Below, piece after piece: positions 16,046 through 24,538 of a DNA stretch of 64,000 bases. The stretch covers positions 252,034 through 316,033 of the forward strand of contig NZ_JAWLAR010000002.1 of assembly GCF_041395345.1 (NCBI RefSeq). Direction: 5' to 3'. Positions within the stretch are counted from its first letter, which is position 1. The number at the start of each line of letters is the position of its first letter. A program made the translations under genes and the position numbers. The notes beneath the pieces were generated by a model, which was not told the DNA's origin, did no database searches, and saw only the letters and a program-made list of their open reading frames with translations. The stretch comes from Dokdonella sp041395345 (GTDB lineage Bacteria; Pseudomonadota; Gammaproteobacteria; Xanthomonadales; Rhodanobacteraceae).

Positions 16046-16762
16046 ATGACCGATCCACGCCACGCCAATCGTCCTTCGGAAACAGCCTCGGAATCGCGCC
16101 GCGTACGCAGCTTTGTCCTGCGTCAGGGGCGCATTACGCCGGCCCAGCAACAGGCCTTCGAGTCGCACTGGTCGCGCTTCGGCCTCGACTTCACGCCGAC
16201 GAATGTCGATCTTGATGATCTGTATGGAAGGTCGGCCCCGGTTGTTCTGGAAATCGGCTTTGGCAACGGCGAGCAATTGCTGCATGCGGGAATCCACGAG
16301 CCGGAAAAGAACTTCATCGGAATCGAAGTCCATCGACCGGGAGTGGGCCGGCTGATGAACGGACTCGCCGAAGCCGGCATCGACAACGTACGCGTCAGCA
16401 ATCATGACGCGGTGGAAGTTCTGGAAAAGCAGATTTCACCGGGCTCGCTGGCCGAAGTTCGCATCTATTTTCCGGACCCCTGGCCGAAAAAGCGCCATCA
16501 CAAGCGTCGCCTGATCCAGCCGGATTTCGTCAGGCTGCTCGCGACGCGGGTGGCGCCCGGTGGCCTCCTGCATCTGGCCACCGATTGGGCCGAATACGCC
16601 GAACACATGCTCGAAGTGCTCGATGCGAGCGCGGAATGGCGCAACCGGGCCGGTCTCGGGGCATACTCTCCGACACCTGCCTGGCGCATCAACACGCATT
16701 TCGAAAAACGGGGCGTCCGACTGGGTCATGGAGTCTGGGATCTGATCCATGAAAAAGTCTGA
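16046..16762 (+). CDS. trmB: tRNA (guanine-N7)-methyltransferase
   Basis: Methylates G46 in the variable loop of tRNAs using S-adenosylmethionine. A 238-residue product from ATG 16046, preceded by AAGGA. It has the SAM-binding motif LEIGFGNGEQLL, the TrmB-specific FIGIEVHRPGVGRL, and the catalytic/tRNA-binding IYFPDPWPKKRHHKRR. The open frame extends upstream into thiG, but that part is not conserved. The thiS-thiG-trmB order is familiar in this order of bacteria; the genes are probably co-transcribed. Confidence 0.95.
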   Translation: MTDPRHANRPSETASESRRVRSFVLRQGRITPAQQQAFESHWSRFGLDFTPTNVDLDDLYGRSAPVVLEIGFGNGEQLLHAGIHEPEKNFIGIEVHRPGVGRLMNGLAEAGIDNVRVSNHDAVEVLEKQISPGSLAEVRIYFPDPWPKKRHHKRRLIQPDFVRLLATRVAPGGLLHLATDWAEYAEHMLEVLDASAEWRNRAGLGAYSPTPAWRINTHFEKRGVRLGHGVWDLIHEKV

Positions 16763-16814
16763 GACTGCATCCCGCCTGCCCGCAAGCTTGCCCCTGGATT
16801 CATAGATCAGCGCA

Positions 16815-18665
16815 ATGGACATGAGCCTGACCTTGACCACCGACATGGCCCTCGTGCTGGGCCTGCTGGTGTTCACTGTGCTCATGCTCGTGCTTGAATG
16901 GGTGCGTGGCGACCTTGTCGCCCTGCTGGTCATCGTGGTCATCGGTGTGACCGGCCTGATGCCGGTCGAGCAGCTGTTTGACGGATTCGCCGGCAATGCG
17001 GTGATGTCGCTGATCGCGGTGATGATCATGGGTGCCGGTCTGGATCGAACCGGCCTGCTCGGCAAGGCCGCCTCCTTCATCCTGCGACTGGCTGGCGGCG
17101 TCGAGACGCGCGTGTCGCACCTGGTCAATGCCATGGTCGGCAGCATGTCGGCGATCATGCAGAGTCAGGCTCTGGCAACCCTGTTCATGCCGGTGGCCAG
17201 CCGTCTCAGTTCCCGCACCGGCATTCCACTCAAGCGACTGCTGCTGCCGATGGCCTGCTGCATCCTGGCCGGCACCAACATCACCATGATCTCGAATTCG
17301 CCGCTGATCCTTCTCAACGATCTCGTTGCCAGCGCGAACCGCAACCTGCCGCCGGGTGCGCAAAGCATCGAGCCGTTCGAACTGTTCGCGATTGCGCCGA
17401 TCGGCATCCCGCTGCTGCTGGTCGGTCTTGCCTACTTCGCATTCGTGACGCCGCGACTGTGGCCGAGCGAGGAGGAAAAACAGAAAGTCACGCCAGGCCG
17501 CACCGAAACCTACTTCGCCGAAATGTACGGCATCGATGGCGAGGTCATGGAACTGACCGTGACCGCCGAGAGCCCGATGGTCGGCATGAGCGTGGTGGAA
17601 GCCGAGCGCCTGCATGGCGCGCCGCTGATCCTGGCCCTGAAAACCGGCAACGAGGCGCGTCTCGCACCGCCGGCCGACCAGATGATCTGGGTCGGCAGCG
17701 TGCTGGGCGTGCTCGGCAAGCGCGATGAAATCAATGAATTCGCTAACAATCAGCTGTGCCGCGTGCAGTCGCGCCTGCGCAACTTTGGCGACATGTTCAA
17801 CCCGACCCGTGCGGGCATTTCCGAAGTGGTCGTAGCGCCCAATTCGCGCTGGATCAAGCAACTCGTCGGCGACCTGCGCCTGCGCAAGCGCTTTGGTGTC
17901 AGCGTGCTTGCGGTGACGCGTGGCGACCAGGTCTTCCGCGAGGATGTACGCGAGGTCTCGCTGCGGCCTGGCGACACCCTGGTCCTGCACAGCCTGTGGC
18001 GCGATCTGACCCTGGCCGCGGAGTCGCGCGATTTCGTCGTCGTCACCGACTACCCGCAGGAAGAGCAGCGGCCGAGCAAGATCTGGCATGCCGTGTTCTT
18101 TTTTGCCCTGGCCATGGGTCTGGGATTGTTCACCGACCTGAAACTCGCCGTGGCCATGCTGGTAGGCGCCGTCGGCATGCTGCTTGCCGGCGTGCTGAGC
18201 ATGGACGAGGCCTATCACGCGATCAACTGGAAAACGATCTTCATCCTCGCCTGCCTGATTCCGCTTGGCGGCGCTCTCGATTCAACCGGCACGGCGGCCT
18301 GGATGGCGCAGGAAGTGATGGTCTATCTCGGCGATCTGCCGCAATGGGTCATCCAGGCCTTCATTGCCATTCTTGCGCTGGCCTTCTCGCAGGTTATCTC
18401 GAACGTCGGTGCCGCAGTGATGATGGTGCCGATGGCGATCAACATCGCCCTGGCGTCAGGCGGCAATCCGGCTGCCTACGCGCTGATCGTGGCGATCTCG
18501 ACTTCGAATACCTTCCTGCTGCCGAGCGCGAATCCGGTTCTGCTCGTTGTCGCCGGTCCCGGTGGCTACAAGACCCGGGACTTCCTCAGGGTCGGCCTGC
18601 CGTTGACCGTGCTGATCCTGGCAACGACCCTGATCACGGTCAACATGGTATTCAATCGCGGGTGA
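16815..18665 (+). CDS. SLC13-family permease with TrkA-C domains
   Basis: A 616-residue inner-membrane transporter. Several N-terminal membrane segments (from residue 12) include the family stretch VMSLIAVMIMGAGLDRTG and a NITMISNSPLILLNDL segment typical of DASS/CitM-type anion transporters. A cytoplasmic insert at about residues 235-415 contains two RCK-C/TrkA-C-like units, with MVGMSVVEAERLHG and LHSLWRDLTLAA. The C-terminal half repeats the membrane fold and ends NTFLLPSANPVLLVVAGPGG. Substrates in this family include sulfate, di- and tricarboxylates and other anions; the substrate cannot be read from the sequence. A 52-bp gap separates it from trmB. Confidence 0.85.
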   Translation: MDMSLTLTTDMALVLGLLVFTVLMLVLEWVRGDLVALLVIVVIGVTGLMPVEQLFDGFAGNAVMSLIAVMIMGAGLDRTGLLGKAASFILRLAGGVETRVSHLVNAMVGSMSAIMQSQALATLFMPVASRLSSRTGIPLKRLLLPMACCILAGTNITMISNSPLILLNDLVASANRNLPPGAQSIEPFELFAIAPIGIPLLLVGLAYFAFVTPRLWPSEEEKQKVTPGRTETYFAEMYGIDGEVMELTVTAESPMVGMSVVEAERLHGAPLILALKTGNEARLAPPADQMIWVGSVLGVLGKRDEINEFANNQLCRVQSRLRNFGDMFNPTRAGISEVVVAPNSRWIKQLVGDLRLRKRFGVSVLAVTRGDQVFREDVREVSLRPGDTLVLHSLWRDLTLAAESRDFVVVTDYPQEEQRPSKIWHAVFFFALAMGLGLFTDLKLAVAMLVGAVGMLLAGVLSMDEAYHAINWKTIFILACLIPLGGALDSTGTAAWMAQEVMVYLGDLPQWVIQAFIAILALAFSQVISNVGAAVMMVPMAINIALASGGNPAAYALIVAISTSNTFLLPSANPVLLVVAGPGGYKTRDFLRVGLPLTVLILATTLITVNMVFNRG

Positions 18666-18740
18666 TCCGCTGCCGCTGCGCCTTGATGCCGGATGCCAAA
18701 CCCTGAGAGGTCGCTGGCGGGCAGTCACAAGGAAATGCGT

Positions 18741-18759
18741 GACCGGGGCAACCCCGGTC
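18741..18759. terminator. short GC hairpin between convergent genes
   Basis: GACCGGGG, CAA, CCCCGGTC forms a perfect 8-bp stem in the gap between the convergent SLC13 and M56 genes. No U-run follows on either strand, so intrinsic termination is uncertain. The rest of the gap (18666-18907) holds no supported gene. Confidence 0.35.
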
Positions 18760-18907
18760 TTCAGCCTGGTCTGCGCCAGGAACTCACTTCCATTGACCGG
18801 GAAAGCGACGCGCGCAGGAAGGCGGAAGACGCTCACCCTGCACGAGGCAGACGCCCGACCGAGGTACTGCCAGCGCTTTCTGGCGTATCGGCTGCAAACA
18901 GCGATGG

Positions 18908-20827
18908 CTAGTGGCTACCGCCCGCCAGGATGATCAGGTGTGCAGCCGTCGCGACTTCAGGCTGTTCATTCGGGTATTCCGAGCCGAGTCCACCGGTTGG
19001 ACGACACACCAGCGATCCGGTAGGGGGCGTGCAGACGATTTCGCCGGCCCGTGCCAGCTCGAGCGCCTCGTTTTCCCGTTCGATGGTCTTTGCAACCGGA
19101 GCCCCGGTAGCACGGACTTTCCGACAGACGTGTGATCCCATCGGGGGCGTGCAACCGAGCTGACTGGCAGCCGCCACGCGCTCGCGTGCGACGAACTCGA
19201 AATCCTGGCGGAACCTGGCGCCCGTACCTGCCTGAACCGTGGCGGGGTCGAATTCCCATTGCGACAACGCCCGCCGTGCGGCGGCGGTGAAAGCTCCGGA
19301 GCGATCACCCGAAACGACGCGGATATCGCGCACATGGCCCGACGGGTCGATGCCGAACACAAATCCCACTCTCGCATGTGTTTCGCCCGGGCTCGGGTTC
19401 GAAAATTCGGGCGATACCTTGCGCAGGATCGTCGGTTGCTCGCTGTCGAGCGACTCTGCGGCCAGGCTCGGCGCAACCGCAACCGCGGGCGCGGCCAGGC
19501 GGGTATCCGCAACATCAAGGTCACCCACCTCGATCGGCAGACGCGACACACCTGGCGCCGATGGCTGCTGCAGCACCGCCAGTTTTACCGGCCGGTGAGC
19601 GGTGGCGGCTACTTCGGCCTGCTCCTGTTCGGCAACCGTCGATGCGAGCGCAAGCGCGCGGGTGTCCGGTGCGGGCTCGATGGCCAGTGCAAGATCCGGG
19701 GCTGCTGCAAACACATCCGGCATGGATGGGGTGACAGCGAAGGGGGCGGGCTGGTCGAAGTCGGACCGCAGGGCAGGTGCGATGACGGAACGTGCGGATG
19801 TTTCGAGGCCTTCGGGCTCGCCAGGTTGCGACATGAAGGCGATCGAGACGATCAGTCCTGCACTGCCTGCAGCGACCAGCCAGGCGCCTCGATGCGAGCG
19901 CCGGGACGGATGCCGGGCCCCTTTCGAACTGATGATCCGCCGGACACGATCGAGCAGCATGCCTCCGGACGCGGCCACGGCAAGCTGCGGAGACATCTGG
20001 CGCACGTCCTCCAGTGCAGCCAGTGTGCGGGCATATTCACTGGGCTCGCTTTCGGTCAGGCTGAGCACGAGGTTGTCGCAGCAGATCTCGCGCTCGTGGC
20101 GGACCTCGCGCGAAATCCAGTGCACGACCGGATGGTAGAAGAGCAGGGTCTCGACCACGGTCTGGCCGAGGTTGACCAGATGGTCGAGCCGACGCAGATG
20201 ACCCAGCTCGTGGGCAAGGATCAACTCTAGCTGTTGACGTGGAAATCCGATCACCACCGCAGCGGGGAGAAGGATCACGGGCTTGATCCAGCCCATCAAT
20301 GTCGGTGTATCGATGTGCCGGGAAACCAGGATGCGGATCCCGCGCATGCCACCAAAACGGTCCGCCACCTTGAGCAGCAGCGCTTCTATATCGGCCTGTC
20401 GATAGGCCAGTTGCGTGGCGATGCGGTCCAGCGCGCGCCACTGGTGGACCGCGCGCCAGATCATGAAGGCGACGCCAAGCACCCAGATCAACACGAGGGC
20501 GGGCAGCACCTGACTGATATCGGCACTCGTCGACTCGAGGCTGGAGGCCAGGACTCCTGCCTGCCCTGATACAACCACTTCAACTCCGAGGCTGGAGACC
20601 AGGGTCTCGCCCTGCGGCCTCAGGATCCAGAAGGTCAAGAGCGGACACAGCGCCACAGTGCCAAGGGAAAACAGCCCCAGGGCATAGCGCAGCGAACTGT
20701 GTTCGCGCGCGACCAGGGAGCGCGCCGCGGCGAAGAGCAGGCCCACCAACAGGCCTTGCCAGATGAAGTGCAGCAAAACCAGGCCCAGCGCTTGCACCCA
20801 GGCCATTGCCTCGCCGGGGAGAATCAT
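18908..20827 (-). CDS. M56-family (BlaR1-like) membrane protease with TonB-like C-terminus
   Basis: A 639-residue protein. The N-terminal part has about four membrane segments and the zinc protease motif HELGHLRRLDH near residue 205, with HEREICCDNLVL downstream; this is the M56 layout of BlaR1/MecR1. After another membrane segment (LVAAGSAGLIVSIAF) comes a long periplasmic region. It contains a TonB C-terminal-like unit (VSPEFSNPSPGETHARVGFV, GHVRDIRVVSGD, ALSQWEFDP) and ends with two copies of a CTPPxGSxVCR motif. The start overlaps the blaI stop (ATGA), so the pair is translationally coupled. By analogy it would cleave or inactivate BlaI on an envelope signal; whether the inducer is a beta-lactam is unknown. 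Confidence 0.85.
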   Translation of the reverse strand: MILPGEAMAWVQALGLVLLHFIWQGLLVGLLFAAARSLVAREHSSLRYALGLFSLGTVALCPLLTFWILRPQGETLVSSLGVEVVVSGQAGVLASSLESTSADISQVLPALVLIWVLGVAFMIWRAVHQWRALDRIATQLAYRQADIEALLLKVADRFGGMRGIRILVSRHIDTPTLMGWIKPVILLPAAVVIGFPRQQLELILAHELGHLRRLDHLVNLGQTVVETLLFYHPVVHWISREVRHEREICCDNLVLSLTESEPSEYARTLAALEDVRQMSPQLAVAASGGMLLDRVRRIISSKGARHPSRRSHRGAWLVAAGSAGLIVSIAFMSQPGEPEGLETSARSVIAPALRSDFDQPAPFAVTPSMPDVFAAAPDLALAIEPAPDTRALALASTVAEQEQAEVAATAHRPVKLAVLQQPSAPGVSRLPIEVGDLDVADTRLAAPAVAVAPSLAAESLDSEQPTILRKVSPEFSNPSPGETHARVGFVFGIDPSGHVRDIRVVSGDRSGAFTAAARRALSQWEFDPATVQAGTGARFRQDFEFVARERVAAASQLGCTPPMGSHVCRKVRATGAPVAKTIERENEALELARAGEIVCTPPTGSLVCRPTGGLGSEYPNEQPEVATAAHLIILAGGSH

Positions 20828-21228
20828 GACTTCCCGCCCGACTCGATGCTGTCGAGCAAGGCGCGGATCTCCTCGAGCTCTTCGCGACTGGCCTTCGGTT
20901 GTCCGCCAAGCGCTTGCAGCACGAGTTGTGACGGCGAGCCATCGAACACACGCTGGACCATGTCGCTGACGAATCTGCGCTGGTTGTGCTGCTTGCTGAT
21001 GGCCGCGCGATAGACATGTGCGCGTTGCGAATCGTCACGATCGACCAGTCCCTTGGCATGCATGATCTGCAGCATCTTCAGGGAGGTGGTGTATCCGGTT
21101 CCGTCGTCGCGATAGTGCGCTTCATGCAGCTCGCGCACGGTCATGTCACCGTGTTCCCAAAGCACATTCAGGATACCCAGCTCGGCCTCGGTAGGCTTCG
21201 GAGTCGTCTGGTTGGACTTGCCGCGCAT
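20824..21228 (-). CDS. blaI: BlaI/MecI/CopY-family transcriptional repressor
   Basis: A 134-residue winged-helix repressor, with TEAELGILNVLWEHGDMTVREL in the recognition domain and YTTSLKMLQIMHAKGLVDRD in the wing region. The C-terminal helix is for dimerisation. It overlaps the downstream M56 gene by four bases, the usual regulator-sensor pair. ATG at 21228 follows a GGAGG site six bases upstream. Likely to repress its own operon. Confidence 0.9.
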   Translation of the reverse strand: MRGKSNQTTPKPTEAELGILNVLWEHGDMTVRELHEAHYRDDGTGYTTSLKMLQIMHAKGLVDRDDSQRAHVYRAAISKQHNQRRFVSDMVQRVFDGSPSQLVLQALGGQPKASREELEEIRALLDSIESGGKS

Positions 21229-21309
21229 GCAAACCTCCGCTTTGCCGTTTCGACATCAATTCTATGGGGGCCAGGCGCTTTCAGGGGACCGGGCTGACCA
21301 GAACCCAAG

Positions 21310-21324
21310 CGCTCATGATGAGCG
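21310..21324. promoter_or_regulatory. 15-bp palindrome upstream of blaI, candidate operator
   Basis: CGCTCATGATGAGCG is a perfect odd-length palindrome about 80 bases upstream of the blaI start, in the only intergenic space that could serve this operon. BlaI-type repressors bind dyads near their own promoters. The match to a known BlaI box (TACA/TGTA) is poor, so the assignment is an inference from position and symmetry. Confidence 0.4.
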
Positions 21325-21410
21325 TAGTCAGTCCGGTCCGCGCTGTCAACGACATGCCTCGTAGTTATCCCGGCCACTCGACGCGGGCCAGCGGCCGACA
21401 GGGCCGGGCA

Positions 21411-21740
21411 TCAGCCAAAAACCACCTTGCCGGCCTCGACGCGCACGGGAACGCGCGCAAGACCGTTGCTGCAGGGCCCGGACAGGCAGTCGCCGGAGTC
21501 CACCGCGAACATGGCGCCATGAGCCGCGCACATGATCGCGCCATCCCTGACCATGAATTTTCCAGGCACATAGTCAAGGTTGCGACCCTGGTGCGGACAT
21601 TCATTGTGATAGCCGAATACCCGCCCTCCCTGACGCAGCAGGATCACCTGGAAACCGCCTGTAGACGAATCGATGCGAACGGAAATGGCGCCCGCGTCGG
21701 GAATCTCGTCCAACTGGCACAAGACCTTTGATTCGTTCAT
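21411..21740 (-). CDS. Rieske [2Fe-2S] ferredoxin-like protein
   Basis: A 109-residue single-domain Rieske protein. The cluster ligands are in CPHQGRNLD (Cys-x-His) and CAAHGAMF (Cys-x2-His), with the expected spacing. ATG at 21740 is the start that leaves only the Rieske domain; the open frame extends much further upstream without family features. No signal peptide or membrane anchor is seen, so it is probably a cytoplasmic electron carrier or a small subunit like those of nitrite reductase or dioxygenase systems. No partner oxygenase lies nearby. Confidence 0.85.
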   Translation of the reverse strand: MNESKVLCQLDEIPDAGAISVRIDSSTGGFQVILLRQGGRVFGYHNECPHQGRNLDYVPGKFMVRDGAIMCAAHGAMFAVDSGDCLSGPCSNGLARVPVRVEAGKVVFG

Positions 21741-21849
21741 CTGGACCTTCGACACTTGCGACGGGCGGGTGCAGCCCCAAGAATAACCTTCCCGGAGCCA
21801 ATCGCGACGCGAACTTCGGGCTGATTCCCGTGCCCAGCGAGGTGAGAGC

Positions 21850-22164
21850 ATGTTCGTGATCCATTCCGGTCTGCGTCCGCGCAACCCGGTGACTCGCCTG
21901 ATCGGCTGGGTTCTCGGGCTGCTCGCCGTGCTCGGTGTGCTTGCGCTGGGCTTTTTTGCGTTCGTTGCCATTCTGGTCGTCGGCGCAATCTGGATGCTCG
22001 TCAATGCCCTGCGTGGCACCGGGCGTCCACCTGCACGCCCCGCTTCCCGCACGCCCGAGAGCGGGATTATCGATGGCGAATTCATCGTGGTGCGCGAATC
22101 CGAGAAGAGAACGCGCATCGAGGCCGCGTCGATGGATGCGAATGACGACGTGAATCGGCGCTAG
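21850..22164 (+). CDS. small membrane protein of unknown function (104 aa)
   Basis: ATG at 21850 follows GAGGTGAGAGC, a good ribosome site. Residues 15-52 are strongly hydrophobic, giving one long or two short membrane segments (GWVLGLLAVLGVLALGFFAF, then AILVVGAIWMLVNAL). The rest is a polar cytoplasmic tail with SGIIDGEFIVV. The family is not recognised. It is divergent from the Rieske gene. Confidence 0.6.
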   Translation: MFVIHSGLRPRNPVTRLIGWVLGLLAVLGVLALGFFAFVAILVVGAIWMLVNALRGTGRPPARPASRTPESGIIDGEFIVVRESEKRTRIEAASMDANDDVNRR

Positions 22165-22275
22165 TCGGCGCTCACGCGGCTCCCTTGCAAGGCCCAAAAC
22201 CGGTACTGGTGTCCGCCTCGGGAATAGCGGACGCTGGCATCCCGAATTTCCGGTACGCACGGGCCCGCCGTCGCG

Positions 22276-23205
22276 ATGAACATGCCCACGCCCACCGACG
22301 CCGGCAATGAACTGGCTGCGACCCTGCCTCTCTGGCACTCCCCGCGGCTGCTCGTGCCACTGGCCCTGCTCGCCGTCTACGTCATCTGGGGTTCAACCTA
22401 TTTTGCAATCCGGATCGCCCTCGAGAGCTGGCCGCCTTTCCTCCTCGGTGCCGTACGCTTCCTGATTGCCGGCGGACTGCTCTATGCCGCCTTGCGTCTG
22501 CGCGGAGTCGCACCACCCACGCGCCGTCAATGGTTCAATGCGGCCATCACCGGCACGCTGCTGCTGGGCGTCGGCAATGGGCTGGTCTGTTTTGCCGAAC
22601 AGACCGTGGCCTCGGGCCTCGCAGCGATCGCGGTAGCCAGCATGCCGCTCTTCGCAGCCGCATTCGGAGCCATGTACCGGGACTGGCCAAGCCGCCTCGA
22701 ATGGCTGGGGCTGGTGATCGGATTTTGCGGCGTCATCCTGCTCAACATGGGCGCTGGCATGAGCGGCGCGCCGATCGGCGCCATCGCCCTGATCGTCGCG
22801 GCCACCGCCTGGGCGTTTGGCTCGGTCTGGAGTCGACGTCGCGACATGCCGCCCGCTTCGATGAATACGGCAGCGCAGATGATAAGCGGCGGATCCGCTC
22901 TTTGCATGGTTGCGATCCTGATGGGAGAACGCTTCCCTGAAGAACCGACCGCGCCCGCGTTGTTGGCGATGCTCTATCTGATCGTTTTCGGTTCGCTGGT
23001 CGCGTTTACCGCGTATCTGTATCTGCTCAGGAACGTACGCGCCGTGCTCGCGACCAGCTACGCCTACGTCAACCCGCCCGTCGCCGTACTGCTCGGCGTT
23101 GTCTTCATTGGCGAAGTCGCCCGCGCCACGGACCTGGTCGCAATGGCCGTGATCCTGGCAGGCGTGGCGATGATTACACTGGGGAAGGTGAAGAAGCGGG
23201 AGTGA
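22276..23205 (+). CDS. yedA: EamA/DMT-superfamily exporter, YedA-like
   Basis: A 309-residue inner-membrane protein with ten predicted membrane segments in two EamA repeats. Family signatures are VIWGSTYFAIRIALESWPPF near residue 35 and the C-terminal AVLATSYAYVNPPVAVLLG. Relatives export amino acids or other metabolites; the substrate is not deducible. The symbol rests on overall similarity of the signature segments to E. coli YedA. A second ATG two codons on is an equally possible start. Confidence 0.85.
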   Translation: MNMPTPTDAGNELAATLPLWHSPRLLVPLALLAVYVIWGSTYFAIRIALESWPPFLLGAVRFLIAGGLLYAALRLRGVAPPTRRQWFNAAITGTLLLGVGNGLVCFAEQTVASGLAAIAVASMPLFAAAFGAMYRDWPSRLEWLGLVIGFCGVILLNMGAGMSGAPIGAIALIVAATAWAFGSVWSRRRDMPPASMNTAAQMISGGSALCMVAILMGERFPEEPTAPALLAMLYLIVFGSLVAFTAYLYLLRNVRAVLATSYAYVNPPVAVLLGVVFIGEVARATDLVAMAVILAGVAMITLGKVKKRE

Positions 23206-23357
23206 GGAGTTTGCCCCTCTCCGCAGCATCAGAAGTTGTCCGCTGGGCGGATGACGACCGCATTGATGCGGAGGCAGAGCAGAGCAAGTAGCAGTTGCCA
23301 AGGGCATATGAACCGCTTGGGAGGCAAGACTGAGCGAGCTTGTGTATTGTAGAAATC

Positions 23358-24296
23358 ATGAAATCAACAGCTGCCATCTACACCCTCATCTTGACGGTGG
23401 TCGCAATCGGAGCAATCTTTCTGCTCCGGGACTCTGATGACAATGGACCGGCAACGCTTCAGCACGCTAAGCAAATTGAAGAGCCTGCGCCACAAGAAGT
23501 TGTTGCGAAAGGGGACTCGACGCCTCAACCCATAGAATCCAGAATTGCAGAACCGAGAGAGCAAGGCAGTCCGCCTGGACTCTACCGCTCGTTCGAAAAA
23601 TCGCAGGATCTCTCGCAAACACTCGTAGAGCTTGAATATCGAATTGCCGCGGGCGATTCGACCGCCATGGTGTTGGCAGCAAAAGCGCTGGTCGAATGCG
23701 CGCTACTGAAGGTGGATCCTCTGCACGTCGAAACCATGCGTCAGATCAGCGAAATTGCCAAGCAAAATGGGTTGCATGAGATTCCACCACGCTTTCTCGC
23801 CGAACATGAAGCACGCTGTGGCGCACTGGCTAGATCAGTGGCCCCCGTGGAAAGCGCGGCGAGCCTGATGCATAAAGCGCTGGAGCGCGAAAATCCAGTT
23901 GCGCTAGCACAGGAACTGACTTCCAGATCAGCGACAACGTCTGACGTAGAAGCAAAGTCAATTGCAACTCGTGTACTGGAAACCAAAGATCCATATGCCA
24001 TTGCTCAGCTATCAGAGCTCATGAGCCAGGACGATAGAATGGGCAGGTTTTCAGGAACCCGGGCATCCAAGTTCACGTGGCAGTTCGTAGCTTGCGATCT
24101 CGGAATGGACTGCTCGTCTGACAGCTATATCGTAAGACAAACATGCCTCTTCTACTTGGCCTGCGGAAATGGCGGATACAAAGATGTCGTCAGATACACC
24201 ATGTCAACGCCCGCCGAGTTTCAACGCATTCTTAGCCAAGAGCAGGAAATATTATTCTTGATAGCGCAAGGTCGCTGGGCGGAAATATTTCAATAG
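23358..24296 (+). CDS. orphan protein with N-terminal membrane anchor (312 aa)
   Basis: ATG at 23358 opens a hydrophobic segment (IYTLILTVVAIGAIFLLRD) that acts as a signal anchor. A Glu/Pro-rich spacer follows, then a helical domain with Cys residues (ECALLKVDPLHVE, GCALAR-like, CDLGMDCSSDSYIV, CLFYLACGNGG). No known family is recognised. The codon use is visibly more AT-rich than the flanking EamA and ABC genes, which may mark recent acquisition. No ribosome site is obvious. It stands alone between two unrelated genes. Confidence 0.6.
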   Translation: MKSTAAIYTLILTVVAIGAIFLLRDSDDNGPATLQHAKQIEEPAPQEVVAKGDSTPQPIESRIAEPREQGSPPGLYRSFEKSQDLSQTLVELEYRIAAGDSTAMVLAAKALVECALLKVDPLHVETMRQISEIAKQNGLHEIPPRFLAEHEARCGALARSVAPVESAASLMHKALERENPVALAQELTSRSATTSDVEAKSIATRVLETKDPYAIAQLSELMSQDDRMGRFSGTRASKFTWQFVACDLGMDCSSDSYIVRQTCLFYLACGNGGYKDVVRYTMSTPAEFQRILSQEQEILFLIAQGRWAEIFQ

Positions 24297-24458
24297 AACT
24301 TGGCGCCCTTCAATCAACAGCAGTCGTTACAAACCGGTGCATTGCCGACATGATTGTGCGGACCTGCTTCTTCAAGTTGCATGCTTTCCGCAGTCTGGAG
24401 TGTAGCGACAACCCCCAGAATTTCCGACCCAGGCGTGGGCTTCCCCCACGCGCGTACC

Positions 24459-24498
24459 CTCATCCACCCTTCGGGCACCTTCTCCCGGCGGGAGAAGG
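24459..24498. repeat. dispersed hairpin repeat (TTCGGGCACCTTCTCCC type)
   Basis: CTCATCCACCCTTCGGGCAC followed by CCTTCTCCCGGCGGGAGAAGG, whose last 21 bases form a perfect 9-bp stem with a 3-nt loop. Elements of this kind occur in many copies between genes in Xanthomonadales. It sits downstream of the convergent ABC permease gene and may also end transcription. Confidence 0.6.
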
Positions 24499-24538
24499 AA
24501 GTGCTATCTCCCCACTCCCTATTCCCCACTCCCGGCTC

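Noticed and set aside
16800..18218. 472-codon minus-strand frame rich in His, Gln and Asp
   Set aside because: Antisense to the SLC13 permease; composition is what the complement of a hydrophobic membrane protein gives.
24314..24382. 22-codon minus-strand peptide ending Cys-Asn-Asp-Cys-Cys
   Set aside because: It looked like a possible RiPP core, but there is no proper ribosome site, no modifying enzyme nearby, and the longer frame runs into a dispersed repeat.
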